A DNA stretch of 64,000 nucleotides from Kappaphycus alvarezii. Taxonomy: Eukaryota; Rhodophyta; Florideophyceae; Gigartinales; Solieriaceae. The position numbers and the translations under genes were made by a program. Shown here in pieces: positions 47,330 through 60,578 of the stretch. The first letter of the stretch is position 1. Each line of letters starts with the position of its first letter. Below the pieces are notes generated by a model. It did not search any database and had not been told where the DNA came from. It worked only from the letters and a program-made list of their open reading frames with translations. The DNA lies in NCBI GenBank assembly GCA_002205965.3, contig NADL03000590.1, positions 3,725,001 through 3,789,000 of the forward strand, in the 5' to 3' direction.

Positions 47330-50300
47330 TTTGAGACGCTTAGTTTCTATCTGTTTTACAGTTTGGTAAGCTGTGCAGAATCCAATCTTTGGCTAGACGT
47401 AGAAAATGATAGATAAAGGCGTTATGAACATCATTTATACATCGTACCGGGTTTAAAATAATGAGATAAATATAAGAATGTCATTCTCTAAAATAATAAT
47501 CTTCTGTAAAATTTCAAACGGGTGATAATGCTTTTATGCAGAAATTTGATCACGTAAATACAAAAAGCCTTGAATTAATATTGCAGGCTCCAAATGAAAG
47601 AAAAACTGAAAATTTTAAAAACTAAAAATAAGATAAGTAATAGGTAAAGTGAAAATGATAAAAATGTGAACACGCAGATGGTGAGGAAATAGTTACAACC
47701 AATACAACCGACCATATCTTTCAAATATTAAATCACCCCTCATTTTCCCCTCTCTTGAAAGAAGATACCCGTAAGTAAAATAATTGCGAATTTATTCTTG
47801 AGCCTACACTGGGATCCTTGGACTGGGAAATGGCTATAGTTATAGAATCAGATTGGATACTTGCAGCCATTTGAGCTAAATCTTGGAAACCATAAATGTA
47901 TTCCGTCAAGTTAGTTTCAGACATCTCTTCAGGTTTCGTGTGAGAATACATAAATCAATCCTTGGCGAATTGGCGGATAGAGACGTTCTCATTAGGTTCA
48001 AGTCTGGGGTTCTTAGATCAATATACTGAAGCCTCGACAGAAGAATATTTTGCCGAGAAAGCTTGCAACTGCGTTTTGTGTTAGTTACATATTATCATTT
48101 CATTAATAATTATGGTACTTGTAAGTTACATAAGCTTATTTGGAAACGAGAATAGGGTTCTGAGGTATGGTTGAGGAGTTATGAACCCTTTGTACCCCGT
48201 TACGTAATTCAATCCTTTTTTGATTTCTAAATTAAACTATCCTATTCAGTAATGTTAAGCACCCAGCCAAGGATCATAAACATTACTTTGAACCTCAATG
48301 GATACATTATTGCATGCAATATCCGTAGCTTCGATGTACTTCGTCCTCACCAATTTCTATTCAATTTCTCGAAGATACAGACACACCTAACAGTATTTTT
48401 GCATGTCTCACTCAGGTCATCTGGGAATCTAAATAGCACTTTATAAATTTGTTGCTTCCCTGGACTGAATAAGTTGGTTTATCCTTTTGGAATATTTAAA
48501 TAAATTTTCAGAATATATTTACCATAAGAGATGGATTTTAAGAATTTCCTGTCATCTTACGAGTTCTAAAGTAGTCCTGCTTTGAATGAATAATACTCTC
48601 ATTGGCCATGGAATTTACTGTATTGAAATTCTAGCAGAGAAGAAAGGTTGTATTAGATGGCTACAGATGGAACTAAAAAAGGCCAAAACAAAATATTTAC
48701 AAACAAAATCGATTTTTAATACGGTAAGCCTCCAATTTCACCCACTTGATTAAAAAATATAGATGCAGTACCACGCGGAGAAACTTAGGATTTACCTCTA
48801 GGAAAAAAAATTGCAGGATACCCCAAAATGAACAATATAATGGAATATGTTCGGGCTTAGTTTCGATATTAAAAGATCCCTTCAAAAGCTTTATATTGTA
48901 GGACGCGTCGAGAAAAATACAGTAAGAGGACAAGTTTAGTTCTATTCTCGGAAGCTTTTTTATAAATCGACTACTACATTTAGGAAAAATACTATGAAAA
49001 AAAACAGATACTTTATTTTTAACTCGTTACGCGGCGTAGAACTTGAGATTCATAGCCAATTTTTATCCTTCTACCCTCTCCTCATCTTTGAAGGGATATA
49101 GTTAAGTGTTATAAGTAAACATGATGCAATGATTGGGGGCGGATAGTTTATATGGATCGAAGGGTGGCCCACTTCGCGTATAAAATCATCAAATCCTTGA
49201 AAAGTGGCAGAAAATGAGTAGTAATGGCTACGATCGTTTTTAGTCTAAAATTTCTCGTCAGGCATATTTAAGGGAGTTTTGATCGCTATGGACATGAAAA
49301 AAGTGCGTTTCTCTACTAGAGCCTTGAAATATCTAAAAAGGTCTTCACAAAATTCTATTACAGACGAATTTCATTATAACTATACTTGCTTGATAATTTA
49401 AATGTTTGATTTATAAAACTCGAAAATCTGTGTGAGGTAAGAGAGAGGGGAACTCGCACCGTCCGGTAACCTATTTTTCTAGTATGTTTGCATATTTAAT
49501 ACTCGTCTGAGGAATTAGTAAGATGCGGTAATCGCTGTTCTTGGTAATTTTGCTTTATTAGTCTTGGCCCCTATTGTTGCTACCATCTCTTGTACAATAT
49601 TCAGAAACCACGTTAATGGACAAACAAATTGTTTTCTTTTCAAGTAAAAAAATTACTTCATTTACTAACACTACTGAGTTAATTTTTATGTGGAATTACA
49701 TATTTTACCTTCTAGAAATATGCCCCTTTTCCAAATTTCTAACTTGAAGGGGTCAATATTTCAGAAATAGTATAAAAATTAACTGAGGATTTCTACGAGG
49801 TGTTATTGCTCAGGATTTATCCTCAAGTCAAGACCGGGCTGTATGTAGGATTTATGCTTCAAATTTATACGTACAACTTCCTACAAATTTTATATTCGTC
49901 GGAAACCATTACATTTCATTTCGGTTTCTGGATCAAGTCCTCAATCTAACAATAAAGTTATTTTACAGTAAAATATCCTCCAAAGATCTTCTTTTTTTGG
50001 CCTTTTAACTTCCGACCTTGATAAATTAAAAATAATTGTCCATTTCACATCGTATTCACAGGAAAGGTAATAGTAGATCGTAGAAAGACGAGCAGATTCG
50101 AAACATATTTTTTGTGTTTAAGGTAAAGTTTTGAATAATTGAAGCAGAAAATAGTGATAGCGGATTATTTCAACTATTCATTTGTCGTAGTTTTTTCATA
50201 ACTATGTAGAAAGAGAATAAATAACACGCTTAAAAACTTGTAAACGTTTTTTGCATAGTCTAAAGATAAGTCTAAAGACCATGCAAAATATTTTGAGGAT

Positions 50301-53300
50301 TTTTCTGAATCCTCATGTACAGAAATTGTTTACATAAATTGTTCTTTTTATCTGTTATTCACGGGGAGTAAATATGATTGTTATTCAACTAAACGACGCT
50401 TCGAAATAATATTGTATTTTTGGGCCCAGAAAATTAGTAAGCACATCTAACTTCATTGTTGGGGTTTTCTTATTTCAGTGTCTTGCATCAGAAGGATTTT
50501 TCAGGACCGAAACTACTAGATTTGAAATTTATAATTAAATTAACTATTCATTTGATGGAGCTATTCAACAATAGATAACTTACTACTCCAAGGATAGAAG
50601 TGTTCATGATTAATTATAATCACTTTGGGGGTTCGATTATTTTATTTCGTTTTCTGTGCTTTAACTCAATATCTCTTAAGATTAGAACTGAAGGAAATAT
50701 TTTTGCACAGATGTAATTTTTTATTTGGTTAATACGATGTAATATTTGTTTCAATAAGAAATGAATCGACCGTCCCATCAAGATCACTTTTTTGATGTTT
50801 TTTTTGATTTTCACCTATTCATCTAGTGGGCTTTATGCCTTTCCGAAACCTCTGACGTATTGTGTAGAATATTCAGTTCTACAATTATAGCGACCCCAAG
50901 TTCATCCTCGCGGTATGTAGAAACAGAGCATTTCGCAATGATACTTAAAATTTCAGTTTGGTAACCTAAACATTTAAAAGTATAAACATTATTACAAAAT
51001 CACGTACGATAAGAAAATATTCCTTATTTGTAATGGTTTGAACTGAATTAATTTACAGTTAACAATTAATCAAACATATCCAGGAAATATCACTAGATGA
51101 GGTGTTTATTCCTAAAACTTTGAGTAATCAGCAGAAACTTCAAAGTATTAATTGCAACTATTACAGTCAAATATTCAGTACTTAAAAAGAGCTAAAGGGG
51201 ACCTCATGGGAAGCTGATTCAGAAAAATGGTCTGTCGAAAAATTCCAGGCAGCTAATCAAAATTTAAGGGCACTCCCCTTTAGCATAACTGGAACCACAA
51301 ATTTCAAGAAAATTTGCCTCCTTTCCTTTTTATCACAATTTTAATAATTTAAAATGCTCCAAGAATATGGTGCCTAACGTTTCGAATATTTCACCATAAG
51401 CAAGGATATACTGTACCTACAAAATAAACCTAGGTAAAAAACTGAATTAGAGTAATCTGTGCGTTCAGCATGTAACTTTTGAACTTGAGGTGATATAAAA
51501 AAATTGATGCAAGAAATAAAGTATAGGAACTACAGAATTGCATCTTATATTTTCTCTTTTTATCTGTGAAATGTTTTACTGAAAGGCTACACATGACAGA
51601 TATTGGTAAATCATCTTTTTCAAACCCTGCTCTTGGTTACAGCTAAATAAATAATCAAGAAGTACAAAAGTTACATAGAAGATTTTCTAAGTAGTTTATA
51701 AGCTTTATGATGCTGTAAATACGATTTTTTGATAATTTTCATGGGGTAAGTATAGCAGTACTTTGATTTAGTCTTCAAAAAGCTAGAACTTTAGCAGAAA
51801 ACATAAAGTTAATTCCGTATTACGATCAAGAAAGGAATTAGAATAAATATGCATAAAATATAGGCACTTCAGCTGTAATAATAATACAGAAGGATTTCAG
51901 TCTATAAAAGCTGTATTTTTTGTACTGAAAATCAGGCAGCGATTTTCATTTGACACAAAACACAAAATGGAAACTTTTGCATTTAAAATGGATCCTTTAT
52001 GTGCCATGTTGGTCAACTTGGCCAATATTTAAGCCCTTTCCGAAATTTTTCGGTTATGATGCTAATAAAAGTACCCCTATTCAGATGTTGGACTAATTGG
52101 TTACTGAAATGTCGTATAGAATCTCCCCACAATCTAGAATTTCAAATTTGACCAATTAATAGAGTCTACACGACGTTCCTAACATCGAAAAGATTGTCAG
52201 TATTATTTTATAGTGTTTGTACCATTTTTCAGTTCTATGCAGTTAGAAGAAAGGTCGTATATTACCCTAGATATTCATATGAGGCATTTTGCATTGAGAC
52301 TGTCCTCCCAACAGACCCCAAATTACAGCATGAAAACCAAACAAATGATAGATTCTATGGAGAGCAAATGTTTTTCTTTCGGATTTTAAATTGAACATCT
52401 AAAATTTTTCTTCAACCGCAGATTAAGGGCACTCAGTTCTTGCTTGAATGCTTTATGTGTAATATTTGAAGAATAATATATCTATATGCACTAATTAAAA
52501 CTGGACTCATTGAGGAATTACGTACAGAACTATAGTTCGGTGTAAACAAGATGTACTACGGATTCTGTATTAACGCTTCCAAACCTGATATTTAGTGATT
52601 TTAAGGACTGAAATAATTTGATGAAATGAATAGTTTTCATCCATATCAAGCAAATAGGTTCCAAATTATCCCTTAATATTCTCAAAATATCCGCCTTTAT
52701 CCACACTAAACTTTTCTGCTTACCCCCTTAATAGTAAACTACTCGAGATCCTATGATTATGCAATTCAAATTTGATGAAGTGAGTTTCCTGCACTCCACA
52801 AATTTCGTAACATCACATTCAATTGTTTAATCTGTTCGAACTAATAAAATTAATGAAAACATAGGAGCCTTTGAGCGATATGGGCTAATAATCTATTACC
52901 CAAAAAGCATTTAATACTATATGGAAACGAATTAAAATAAATCCGTCTAATTTTTCCAATCAAGTGGGCATATATCCCTACGCCAAAATTTCATACTGCA
53001 GAAGCACAAAATGATTCGAATTTTTCTGATTTCCCGCTTCTAATTATAGCAAAACTTTATTTCAATAACGGAATCTTTTATACTAACCATTCACAAGCGA
53101 TGAAATGCTCATCTAGCTCGAATTGGAGTGAGTAGTTTCGAATACTTCTCAGATTCAGGTTTTTCCTGGACCTGTTAAATTGTAGGGTTTTCAAGGTCTG
53201 GTTCTATAACATTCTTCGGACAAGTAATGTAATCTGCTGCATAAGAAACAAAATTTTTAGCGCTACCTTGGCATTTACGACCTTTCTGAGGTCCTCTTTA

Positions 53301-54080
53301 AGAATGTAAACGAGGAGCGATAATAAATTCCCTGAATGAAAAAAGTGCTGAAAATTTTCACAGCTTTACCACAGTTATTTTTTGTAGATTAAGAGCGATC
53401 ATACGAAATTTCGAGTGAAGATATTGATTCTATTACCTATCTGAAGACTTTATTATCATTTCCAATGCCACAACAGAGAGACTTGATAATGACATTAAAA
53501 TTTTGATTTTCAAGTGCATGTAACATGTGATCAGATGTGAATATGGATTCAAAAAAGGGACCAGTAGGTTCTGACGGAGTTATTAAATCGCTTCAATTGA
53601 CAAATTAATGAGATATCACCAGTAGGGTCACATTCAGTCCTCCTATTGACGGGTGTATGTCGGCTTAATGTACAGTAAATGGTAAATATTTTCTTTACAT
53701 CATTCCTTGATCTTCAGATTGTAACAGTCTTATGACTGTATTGTTGAATTCTTCCATGTACCCAAAGCTTTGTTATTACTTCTAATGTACGTATTTTGAA
53801 TTTTTACCTTTTCGGGGTTGCCTGCCATCCGAAAACAAGGCCTGGTGCTTTAAACCTTACTTGTGATGATTTTAGGCTATTGAAATCAGAAATGAGAACT
53901 TTTAGAGACATAATTTAGAATTCAAAACGTATTTTCCGTCAAACTGTTCAAAGATTGATTCTGGCTTTTCAACACCTGGGAGCATTACTCAAACTGATAA
54001 TTGCACATTGCATTGGTAGTAAACCGGTACTTTATGTAAATGTATGCTTTCTCTATACCGATAGCCATCCTTTAACTCTT
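47330..54080. other. AT-rich gene desert
   Basis: Nearly 7 kb of strongly AT-rich sequence with no frame above about 80 codons that looks coding, no recognisable repeat ends and no RNA gene. I see no tandem array or known centromere signature in it. Confidence 0.6.
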
Positions 54081-54084
54081 ATTC

Positions 54085-55400
54085 TTTAAACCAATCGTAG
54101 TACCTTTTCTTTCAAGAAAGAAATAACGCCCTTTTCCTCTATGGATTCAAATTCACTGTTCGATTATATTCTATATGTTCTGTTTGAAGATTTATTTATC
54201 CTATTTCTAAGGGAGCCCTTTCGAGCCTTCATTCGCTTCGTCCTCCAAATTCATTTCCGATATTATTTCAAACAGATCTTTTACGTTCCCCTCGATTTCA
54301 TGCAAATTCAAAGCTGCAACATCGCCTCGAACTTCTCATTTCGACCAAAGCCATGAAGATGATCGAATAAATGCTTCTATTAAAGTGATAACTAGTTGTT
54401 CTTGAAGAAAAAACAACACCATATACCAATCTATTAACTCACCCGCACAATCGATTACTTTTTCATCAACATGACCCTCCTCCGCCCGTCTCTCATCATC
54501 AAAAAGTCAACCGGAGTCCTTTTTCGCTTCAACGGCCTGGATTTGATGACCATTGGGACAACTGAATACTGGAATATCTGAGGAGGAACGCGTTCGAGAG
54601 TGGACTCGTCATCAATTTGTGGAGGAGGCGGAGGAGGCGGGGGAGGCTGACGTTGATGTAAAGGGATCCGAAGATGAGGAGAAATTAGTGTAACCGTAGG
54701 ATCCATCGTGTACAACCGTAGGAGAGTTGCTGCAGAAGAAGGGGAAGAGATTGAGGGGATGATCGTAATCTCTGACTCTTCGGTTGGGGATGGGGTGACG
54801 TTTGAGGATCATAAGGAAGAATTGGAAGATATAGACATTTTAAGAAGGCTACCTCAGAGCTCGAACCATTCGAGAGAATTTGTAGGAATTTCATCGGAGG
54901 TATGGATATTTCGCAGCAATTTTTGGCTCTGACCCCGAGGATATAGATTGTGAAGAAAGTATATGTATAATTATCCGAGCAGTATCTATTGTTAATATTT
55001 CTCATCCAAATGATTCCATTGAACAAATTATTGTAGTATTAAGCATTTTTATATAGTTTTTTTTTGCAATTTTAGGGTTCCTAGAAACCCATTATAAGCT
55101 GAGTAAATTTTTTTCTCTAGGAGAGTTCAAGCAAGTTGACAGAAAACTAAGGGCAGACCAAAATGGTTGCGAAGTTTAAAGGCACCGTCTAGCCTAAGAA
55201 ACGCATCGTTTACATTATTCAATGATAATAATTGGCACTTCCTTCCCATTCCAGATTTGCTTTTCGAATATTGATACCCCGTAATTATCCATAGCTGTGT
55301 GTCCCCTCAACTCACTTAGGTAGGGGTGTTGTCGCTTGCCTCACCTCGGTCTTGGGATAATTGGCTCTGAGAATCTCATCCTTGCCATTTTTCCCTATCA
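54085..55400 (+). mobile_element. Acidic-frame LTR-linked repeat, copy D
   Basis: One of the two fullest copies. Parts in order: T/C-rich upstream block, a weak TATTAAAG box (54,377), conserved start MTLLRPSLIIKKS (54,469), an acidic Glu-rich stretch encoded by GAGGAGGCG-type repeats, a block with ISDSSVGDGVTF, and the 350-bp LTR-like tail ending CCCTATCA at 55,400. Relative to copy F it aligns along about 1.3 kb. Fossil, with a few breaks. Confidence 0.65.
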
Positions 55401-56459
55401 GATTGATTGAAAAAAGGTCAATAATCTCGAGATCATTAATCGCACTGGCAATTACAAATCCGTTCGGTCCAATTAGACGCGACCGCATATTTTTCAAGTT
55501 ACCAGCAACTGAACAAGATGCTCTGGGTTACTTTTCATCTATTTTGCACCAGATTGAACTCGAGATCTCTCGGAAAGGAGTAAATTTTTCCTAACGTTGA
55601 ACACTTAGCGGCAAAATTATCTCGACATACATTGAGCCCACGTTATGATGGCAGAATCATAGGACGGTTTGCATCAATTCTTAATATCTTTCTGAACATA
55701 CCTCTTCTAGCGTGGAGAAACATGCGAAAAGATTATGTTAGACTGTCTTCTGTCCTTATGTGTAACACCAATCGAGAAAAGAAACAAGACATTGAAGATC
55801 GTTTTAACTAGTGAATGCTGCATTACGACTCCATGGGACATTGTTTCGTGTCCTATCAACGAATTAGTGACATGTGATATATTGAAATTTGTGCTGGACT
55901 AGTGATTACTCAGTTAGAATATCCAGTAATTCTATTTTATCTCGCTAGCTCTTTCTGAATCAGACAGAGTCCGATAACATGTAGCTCAAAGGAGATAAAT
56001 TGATGAGAGGGTTACTTGAGTAAACTCAATAGTATGTCAGATTACCCTATGTAAGATGTTGGGACTGGTAAAAGATAATATTATCGCGTCATTTTACGGT
56101 CGAACCACCGCAAACACGAAAACGCTCCAAGCTTCGCAAAAAGGTAAGGAAGCGTGGCGTCTTGCTATTCATATGCGATACCGAATCATTCCATTTTCGA
56201 AGTATAGGAAGAAGACTTAAAACGTGGACCACATCGATCAAAGATGTACAGTTTGGAATTTGCGGCCGAATTCTGTCAGATAAAATATGAATGTTGTCTT
56301 TTTTCAACAAAAAAAGCCATGAAGGGAGACTTATTTCACAACTGAAAAACAGACGCGGAATTTGATAACCTCGGCGGCACCAAAAAGGGAAAAATTTTGG
56401 GTACCTTGTAAGGCGCGCGCGAATCTAAACTGATTTTTTTGTCGTCGTCATCTACCGAC
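55401..56459. other. Intergenic, nothing recognised
   Basis: No coding frame above 80 codons with any family resemblance. At about 56,393 AAAAATTTTGGGTACC resembles a family-2 end. Confidence 0.4.
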
Positions 56460-57900
56460 TTTTTATTTACTGCAGTACCTTCTCTTGCCCAAAATTGCTT
56501 GTAGTTCTGGTCCTTTCTCGTCCTCCCTCACTCTAAGCACCTTCCCGGGGAGAATGACTCTCTGTCCTTATCCTCGCTTATCATTTCCGCGGCCCTCTCC
56601 AAACTCACTTTCATTTTATCTATATATTTTAATACTGTATCCACCCCTCTAAATTGATCAGAAAGCGAGTTCTTTTTCCTTTTTTTCTTACCTCCTTTTT
56701 TGCTTACCTCCCTCTCAAAATTCATTTTTTTGAGAAAAAGGGCGCAAATACACTACTGCAAATTCCCTTTTAGATTTATTTTCATCTGTTTCAAATCTAT
56801 AAAATGCGCCCTCGGGAACTCCTTCATTCCAAGTTTCAAACATCCCTGATCATTTTACTCAAAATCTCTCTACCCCTACCCACTCGAGACACCATCAATT
56901 ACCTGCAACTCCCTAAAGTACACCAAAATGAACAACTTATGCCCCTCTGGCGTCGTTTCCAAAACTCGTGTAGCCTTGCCCCTAAACGCCATTCTCCTAC
57001 TCCCTTTCGCCCTTAATGACCGCGATGAATATTTACGCCAGTAAACCAAAAGAAAGGTGATCTAGTTCGTTCGTCGCTTGTTCATCGAGGATGAGGCGGA
57101 GGAGGTAGGTGAGTGGCAAGAGGGGGAGGTCGAGGAAGGAGCTTGGGAGAATTTTAGGAGTGAGCGGTCCCGGAATTGGTTTACGAGAATGAGGGCCAGG
57201 AGGAGGGCGGGGAGGATGCGGGGGAGGGTGAAGAGGAGGATGAAGAGGAGGACAAAGAGGATGAGGGGGAGGGTGACATGGAAAGTGTTGGAATTGTAGA
57301 GCGGGGGCTGGACAGTATGGTCCAGGTGTTCCCGACGCTGGAATCTGATGGGGGCATCTTTAGTGGTTTCGCTATCTCCCAGGAGGAAATAGAGAATTGT
57401 AAGCCGTTCGCGGATATTTATAGGGACTGTTTAGGTAGCATGGATATTTTGGAGGAGTTGTTTGGGTCTGATCTAGAGGATGGGAAATAAGAGGACTAGA
57501 TCGATTGTTCGCTTCTTAAATATCTTTTGTGTAGATTATGCATTTACTTTGTAATTTTGTTCGGACTTTAGGGGTAGCCGAAAGTCTACATATGCTTAGC
57601 AAACTGCTCCTCTTGGAGAGGTCAAGCAGGTTGGCAGACAAATTATAGTCAAGTCCCAAGTAGTTAGGAAGTTGAGAATCAACTTCAGACCCAGTGAGCG
57701 TTCTTGTTATTTTATATTAGCGAAGGTAGGTGGTAGAGCCTGCCTCTGCTGAATAAACTTATAGACCCTTGGTCCTTTATCTATATATACCACTCCCTGA
57801 TCCTGCAACTATACTACGGCAGCACTTTTGTCGCTTGCAACACCTCCGTTCTTTGATAGTGAGGGTCGGATATCTCTTTTCCGCCGATTTACTGTTATCA
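56460..57900 (+). mobile_element. Acidic-frame LTR-linked repeat, copy E
   Basis: The acidic frame is longest here (57,176-57,490): a Glu/Gly/Asp-rich half followed by a less biased C-terminus with FSGFAISQEEIENCKPFADI, MDILEELFGSDLEDGK and a stop. The upstream third differs from copies C, D and F. The tail from about 57,555 is the LTR-like block, with GTCGCTTGCAACACCTCCG and terminal CTGTTATCA. Fossil; the acidic frame looks open over most of its length. Confidence 0.6.
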
Positions 57901-57904
57901 TGTA

Positions 57905-58785
57905 GTACCGAAAAGGGAGAAACTTTGGCTTAGAGGGTGTTTAATGGGGCTGGCTTACTGCGAATGGTGCAACCTGTATGAGTCTATGAACTTGCATTCA
58001 CACCATGTTGTAGGATAACATACAAATAATGGAGGGTGCGCACCTACCACAAAGTATCGTATAGCCCAATCACTTAAAAGCACGGACTAATGTTTCCAGA
58101 GGGGTCATATCCACGCATTAGGAACGGGTAGGAGGTGGCGCTCTTGCAAGACTGGCACACGGCCAGCCGTAAGAAACGCTGCATTGGTCGAAACCACTGC
58201 CGCTGTGTGTCGTTGCCTGAGGCAGGATCATATCTGTCGAAGGTATCCATGGTCCTACAGCTACGTGCCTGACCAAGTCTTTCAAAATCTCGAATCTTTC
58301 AGGGAGTTATAAGCCGAGTATGTATACGGGCACTGAGACAACTAGGTCTTCGGTATTGTTGGTGAGATGTCTTGGTGCCTAACAAACAAATATGGACAAT
58401 ATCTGAGGACTACATTCGTGGACTGAATTGCGGTCTGTCTTCATTTAATTACAATAAAAAAGGAGGATGGTATTTGAGGAGGCCATGGTTCCGCTTAGCC
58501 GTATAGCAATGGGCAACAGACACAAAAAAGGGGTAAGCTGTTTGGGAAAAGCATGGACCACATATTTGCACATTTTTCTGAACCGCAGTCGAATTGCAGT
58601 AGGCGGGGCTTTTGGGTGCGTTACTGATTGGAGATCGTAGGTAGCATTTTAGGGAGCGTAGTTCCTTCCCCATTACTGTGTCGATATACCCTTTTTGAGT
58701 TGATTGCGGTTGTCTTGAAAGCCATGGGATAGACCGGATATATCTTCCAAGAGTAAAACACCCAAACCTTTCCCCCCTGATTGGA
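57905..58785. repeat. Repeat family 3 copy 4 and an inverted family-2 end
   Basis: 57,945-58,030 matches family 3 on the minus strand (CTTACTGCGAATGG, GAACTTGCATTCACACCATG). 58,690-58,785 carries an inverted family-2 end (GATATATCTTCCAAGAG, AAAACACCCAAACCTTTCC). The GAGAAACTTTGGCTTAGAGG at 57,918 may be the opposed end, making a unit of about 0.87 kb, but this is uncertain. Confidence 0.4.
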
Positions 58786-59035
58786 GATGTCAGACGGCTA
58801 CTTCCCGGGGAGGGAATGGGCAGGTCTTTGTATTGGCCGAAGAGCAAGGCAGATAACACAAGACTGCCTGAGGGCCTGCCGGAACACAAGCTGCCTTTTG
58901 CGAAACCGTCGCTGGAGCGTGTCTATGCGTGAGGACGGGTCACCCGCGCGAAGGTCTAAGCAGCTCTCACAGCCACATGTCTGGCCACATCTACCAGAAC
59001 CGCAAAGGCGTAGGGGTGCCACCTACTTCAAATAA

Positions 59036-59115
59036 TAGGGGGAAAGGTTCGGGTGTTTTTTACTCTTGGAAGATATATTCGATCTATCCTAAAGTTTTCC
59101 AGACAACCAAATAAT
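59036..59115 (+). repeat. Inverted-repeat family 2, end fragment
   Basis: GGGGGAAAGGTTCGGGTG then TCTTGGAAGATATATTCG and ATCTATCCTAAAGTTTTCC. It points away from the inverted end at 58,785, about 250 bp to the left. Confidence 0.5.
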
Positions 59116-59357
59116 ATCGAACGCAAAATGTAATTTAAGTGTAATACATGCCGCTGCTGCCATGACGTTGTACAACATAGAAATTACTAATCCGGGGCGG
59201 CCATATGCTTGACTACAAGGGGAAAGCACTGCAATACTCAACCTTTTACGGGGTTTCGTGACTATCTTCAGTTCAAGAACAAGGAACTCAATTGTTGGTT
59301 TGTCGAAGTTTGTCGAAGGGATCCACTATCAACCCATTCCCGTACAAACTCCCCTGA

Positions 59358-60578
59358 TTAATGTAATATTATTTCTGATGGAACTAGCAGTATTTCAGTT
59401 CCAGCTGTGTGCCTCCCTTTTATTTTGATGTATTCACTATCAGCATTTTTCAAAAAAACACTTGCTTGGAAACAGGGGAAAATGGGGGTTAATTTACTGT
59501 AGTGGATATGCGGGTTGGAAACAGCATCCGCTGTTAGGAGCATGTTCCACATTTTGTAAAAATGGGATTTAAATGCGTGATGAGACAGAGCTCCCGATCT
59601 CTCCGTGTCATCAGTCTCCCCATCCTCCCAGAGGAATATAGTGTGTATTTTTTCCTCCGCTATAAATATCCCACCTCTACTTCCACCCCACCCGACAAGA
59701 GCCAGTTTCTGCACTCTTGTACCCGGGAAAACCCAGCCTCCGAGAGGCTCACCACTCGTCCAACAATTCCAAACCCAAACCTCATTTCCAATCGATCCTA
59801 CAAGAACTCCAGCTCTAACATCTACATCCATGCGAAGTCTAGTACCAAAGTAGGGAAGTTTAAATTTTTCAAGGGCTGACTTGCGAATCTCAAGTCCCAA
59901 GCTGACAGGCCATCGGTTGAAATGAAATTAGACGTAGTATATACCTCGTTGACCGCGACTTTTAGTGACGAAACCTGTAGTCTCTCCCGGTTTGCTCTGA
60001 ATAGTTGAGTTGATTTTGAGGCCCTAGTGTCCCATAAATGAACGTAACCGGATGGTTGACCGAAAAGAAAGCCGTTCAAATACTGCAAGACCACCAATAC
60101 TACCTAAAGTAGACTCCAATGCAGCAACCGCTGTAATACTATCTCTTGTGCATTGAAAGTAATCCAGGCGATTACTAAATGCTACGGCGCAATCATCAAA
60201 ACGGCCTGTGCAAATATTCTGCGGACGATCAGGCACTCTGCTGTATGCCATTTTGCTTGAGAAAGAACCGAACAAAACAAAGCGATGTGGCTTCCATGTT
60301 GAGACACATGCAGATATAGTTGTATCAGATTCGCGATACGACTCGCAAATAACGTTTCCTACGTCTTGGAAGCTATCCACAATTGATCCGTAAGGAAACA
60401 CACAAAGGTCGAAGCTCTGATTAGAGCGAGAGTAAACGGCATGACAATCAGCGAGACGTGGTTTGGAGGGAGGAGAACTCGGGCTTTGATTTAAGTGAAC
60501 GCAGGCTTCTGGGCTGCGTTGAAAGGAGGGAATGACAGATCGCGAGCGAAGGTGTAATGCGATGGCCGGTCTCGACAT
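59358..60578 (-). CDS. WD40-repeat protein gene, frame split
   Basis: Three minus-strand pieces follow one another. The first (from 60,578, MSRPAIALHLRSRS) includes CVSTWKPHRFVLFGSF. The second reads NGFLFGQPSGYVHLWDTRAS and then SAWDLRFASQPL. The third reads GVLVGSIGNEVWVWNCWTSG and ends at 59,358. The LWDTR, AWDLR and VWVWN words are the WD endings of successive beta-propeller blades. The arrangement recalls DCAF4-type substrate receptors of CUL4-DDB1 ligases, but that is a guess. A candidate 82-nt intron (60,104-60,185, starting GTAGCA and ending CTTTAG) would link the first two pieces in frame. The shift between the second and third pieces near 59,840 has no plausible intron and looks like an error. 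The C-terminus past about 59,520 shows no further WD word. Confidence 0.6.

Noticed and set aside
47985-48010. GGTTCAAGTCTGG-like box suggesting a tRNA
   Set aside because: No acceptor stem or D-arm could be paired around it.
58449-58889. 146-codon minus frame with GCFTLGRYIRSI
   Set aside because: The protein-like part is simply the translated end of the family-2 repeat, which gives similar words (GRYIRSI) at 23.97, 27.3 and 25.35 kb. There is no sign of selection on the protein.
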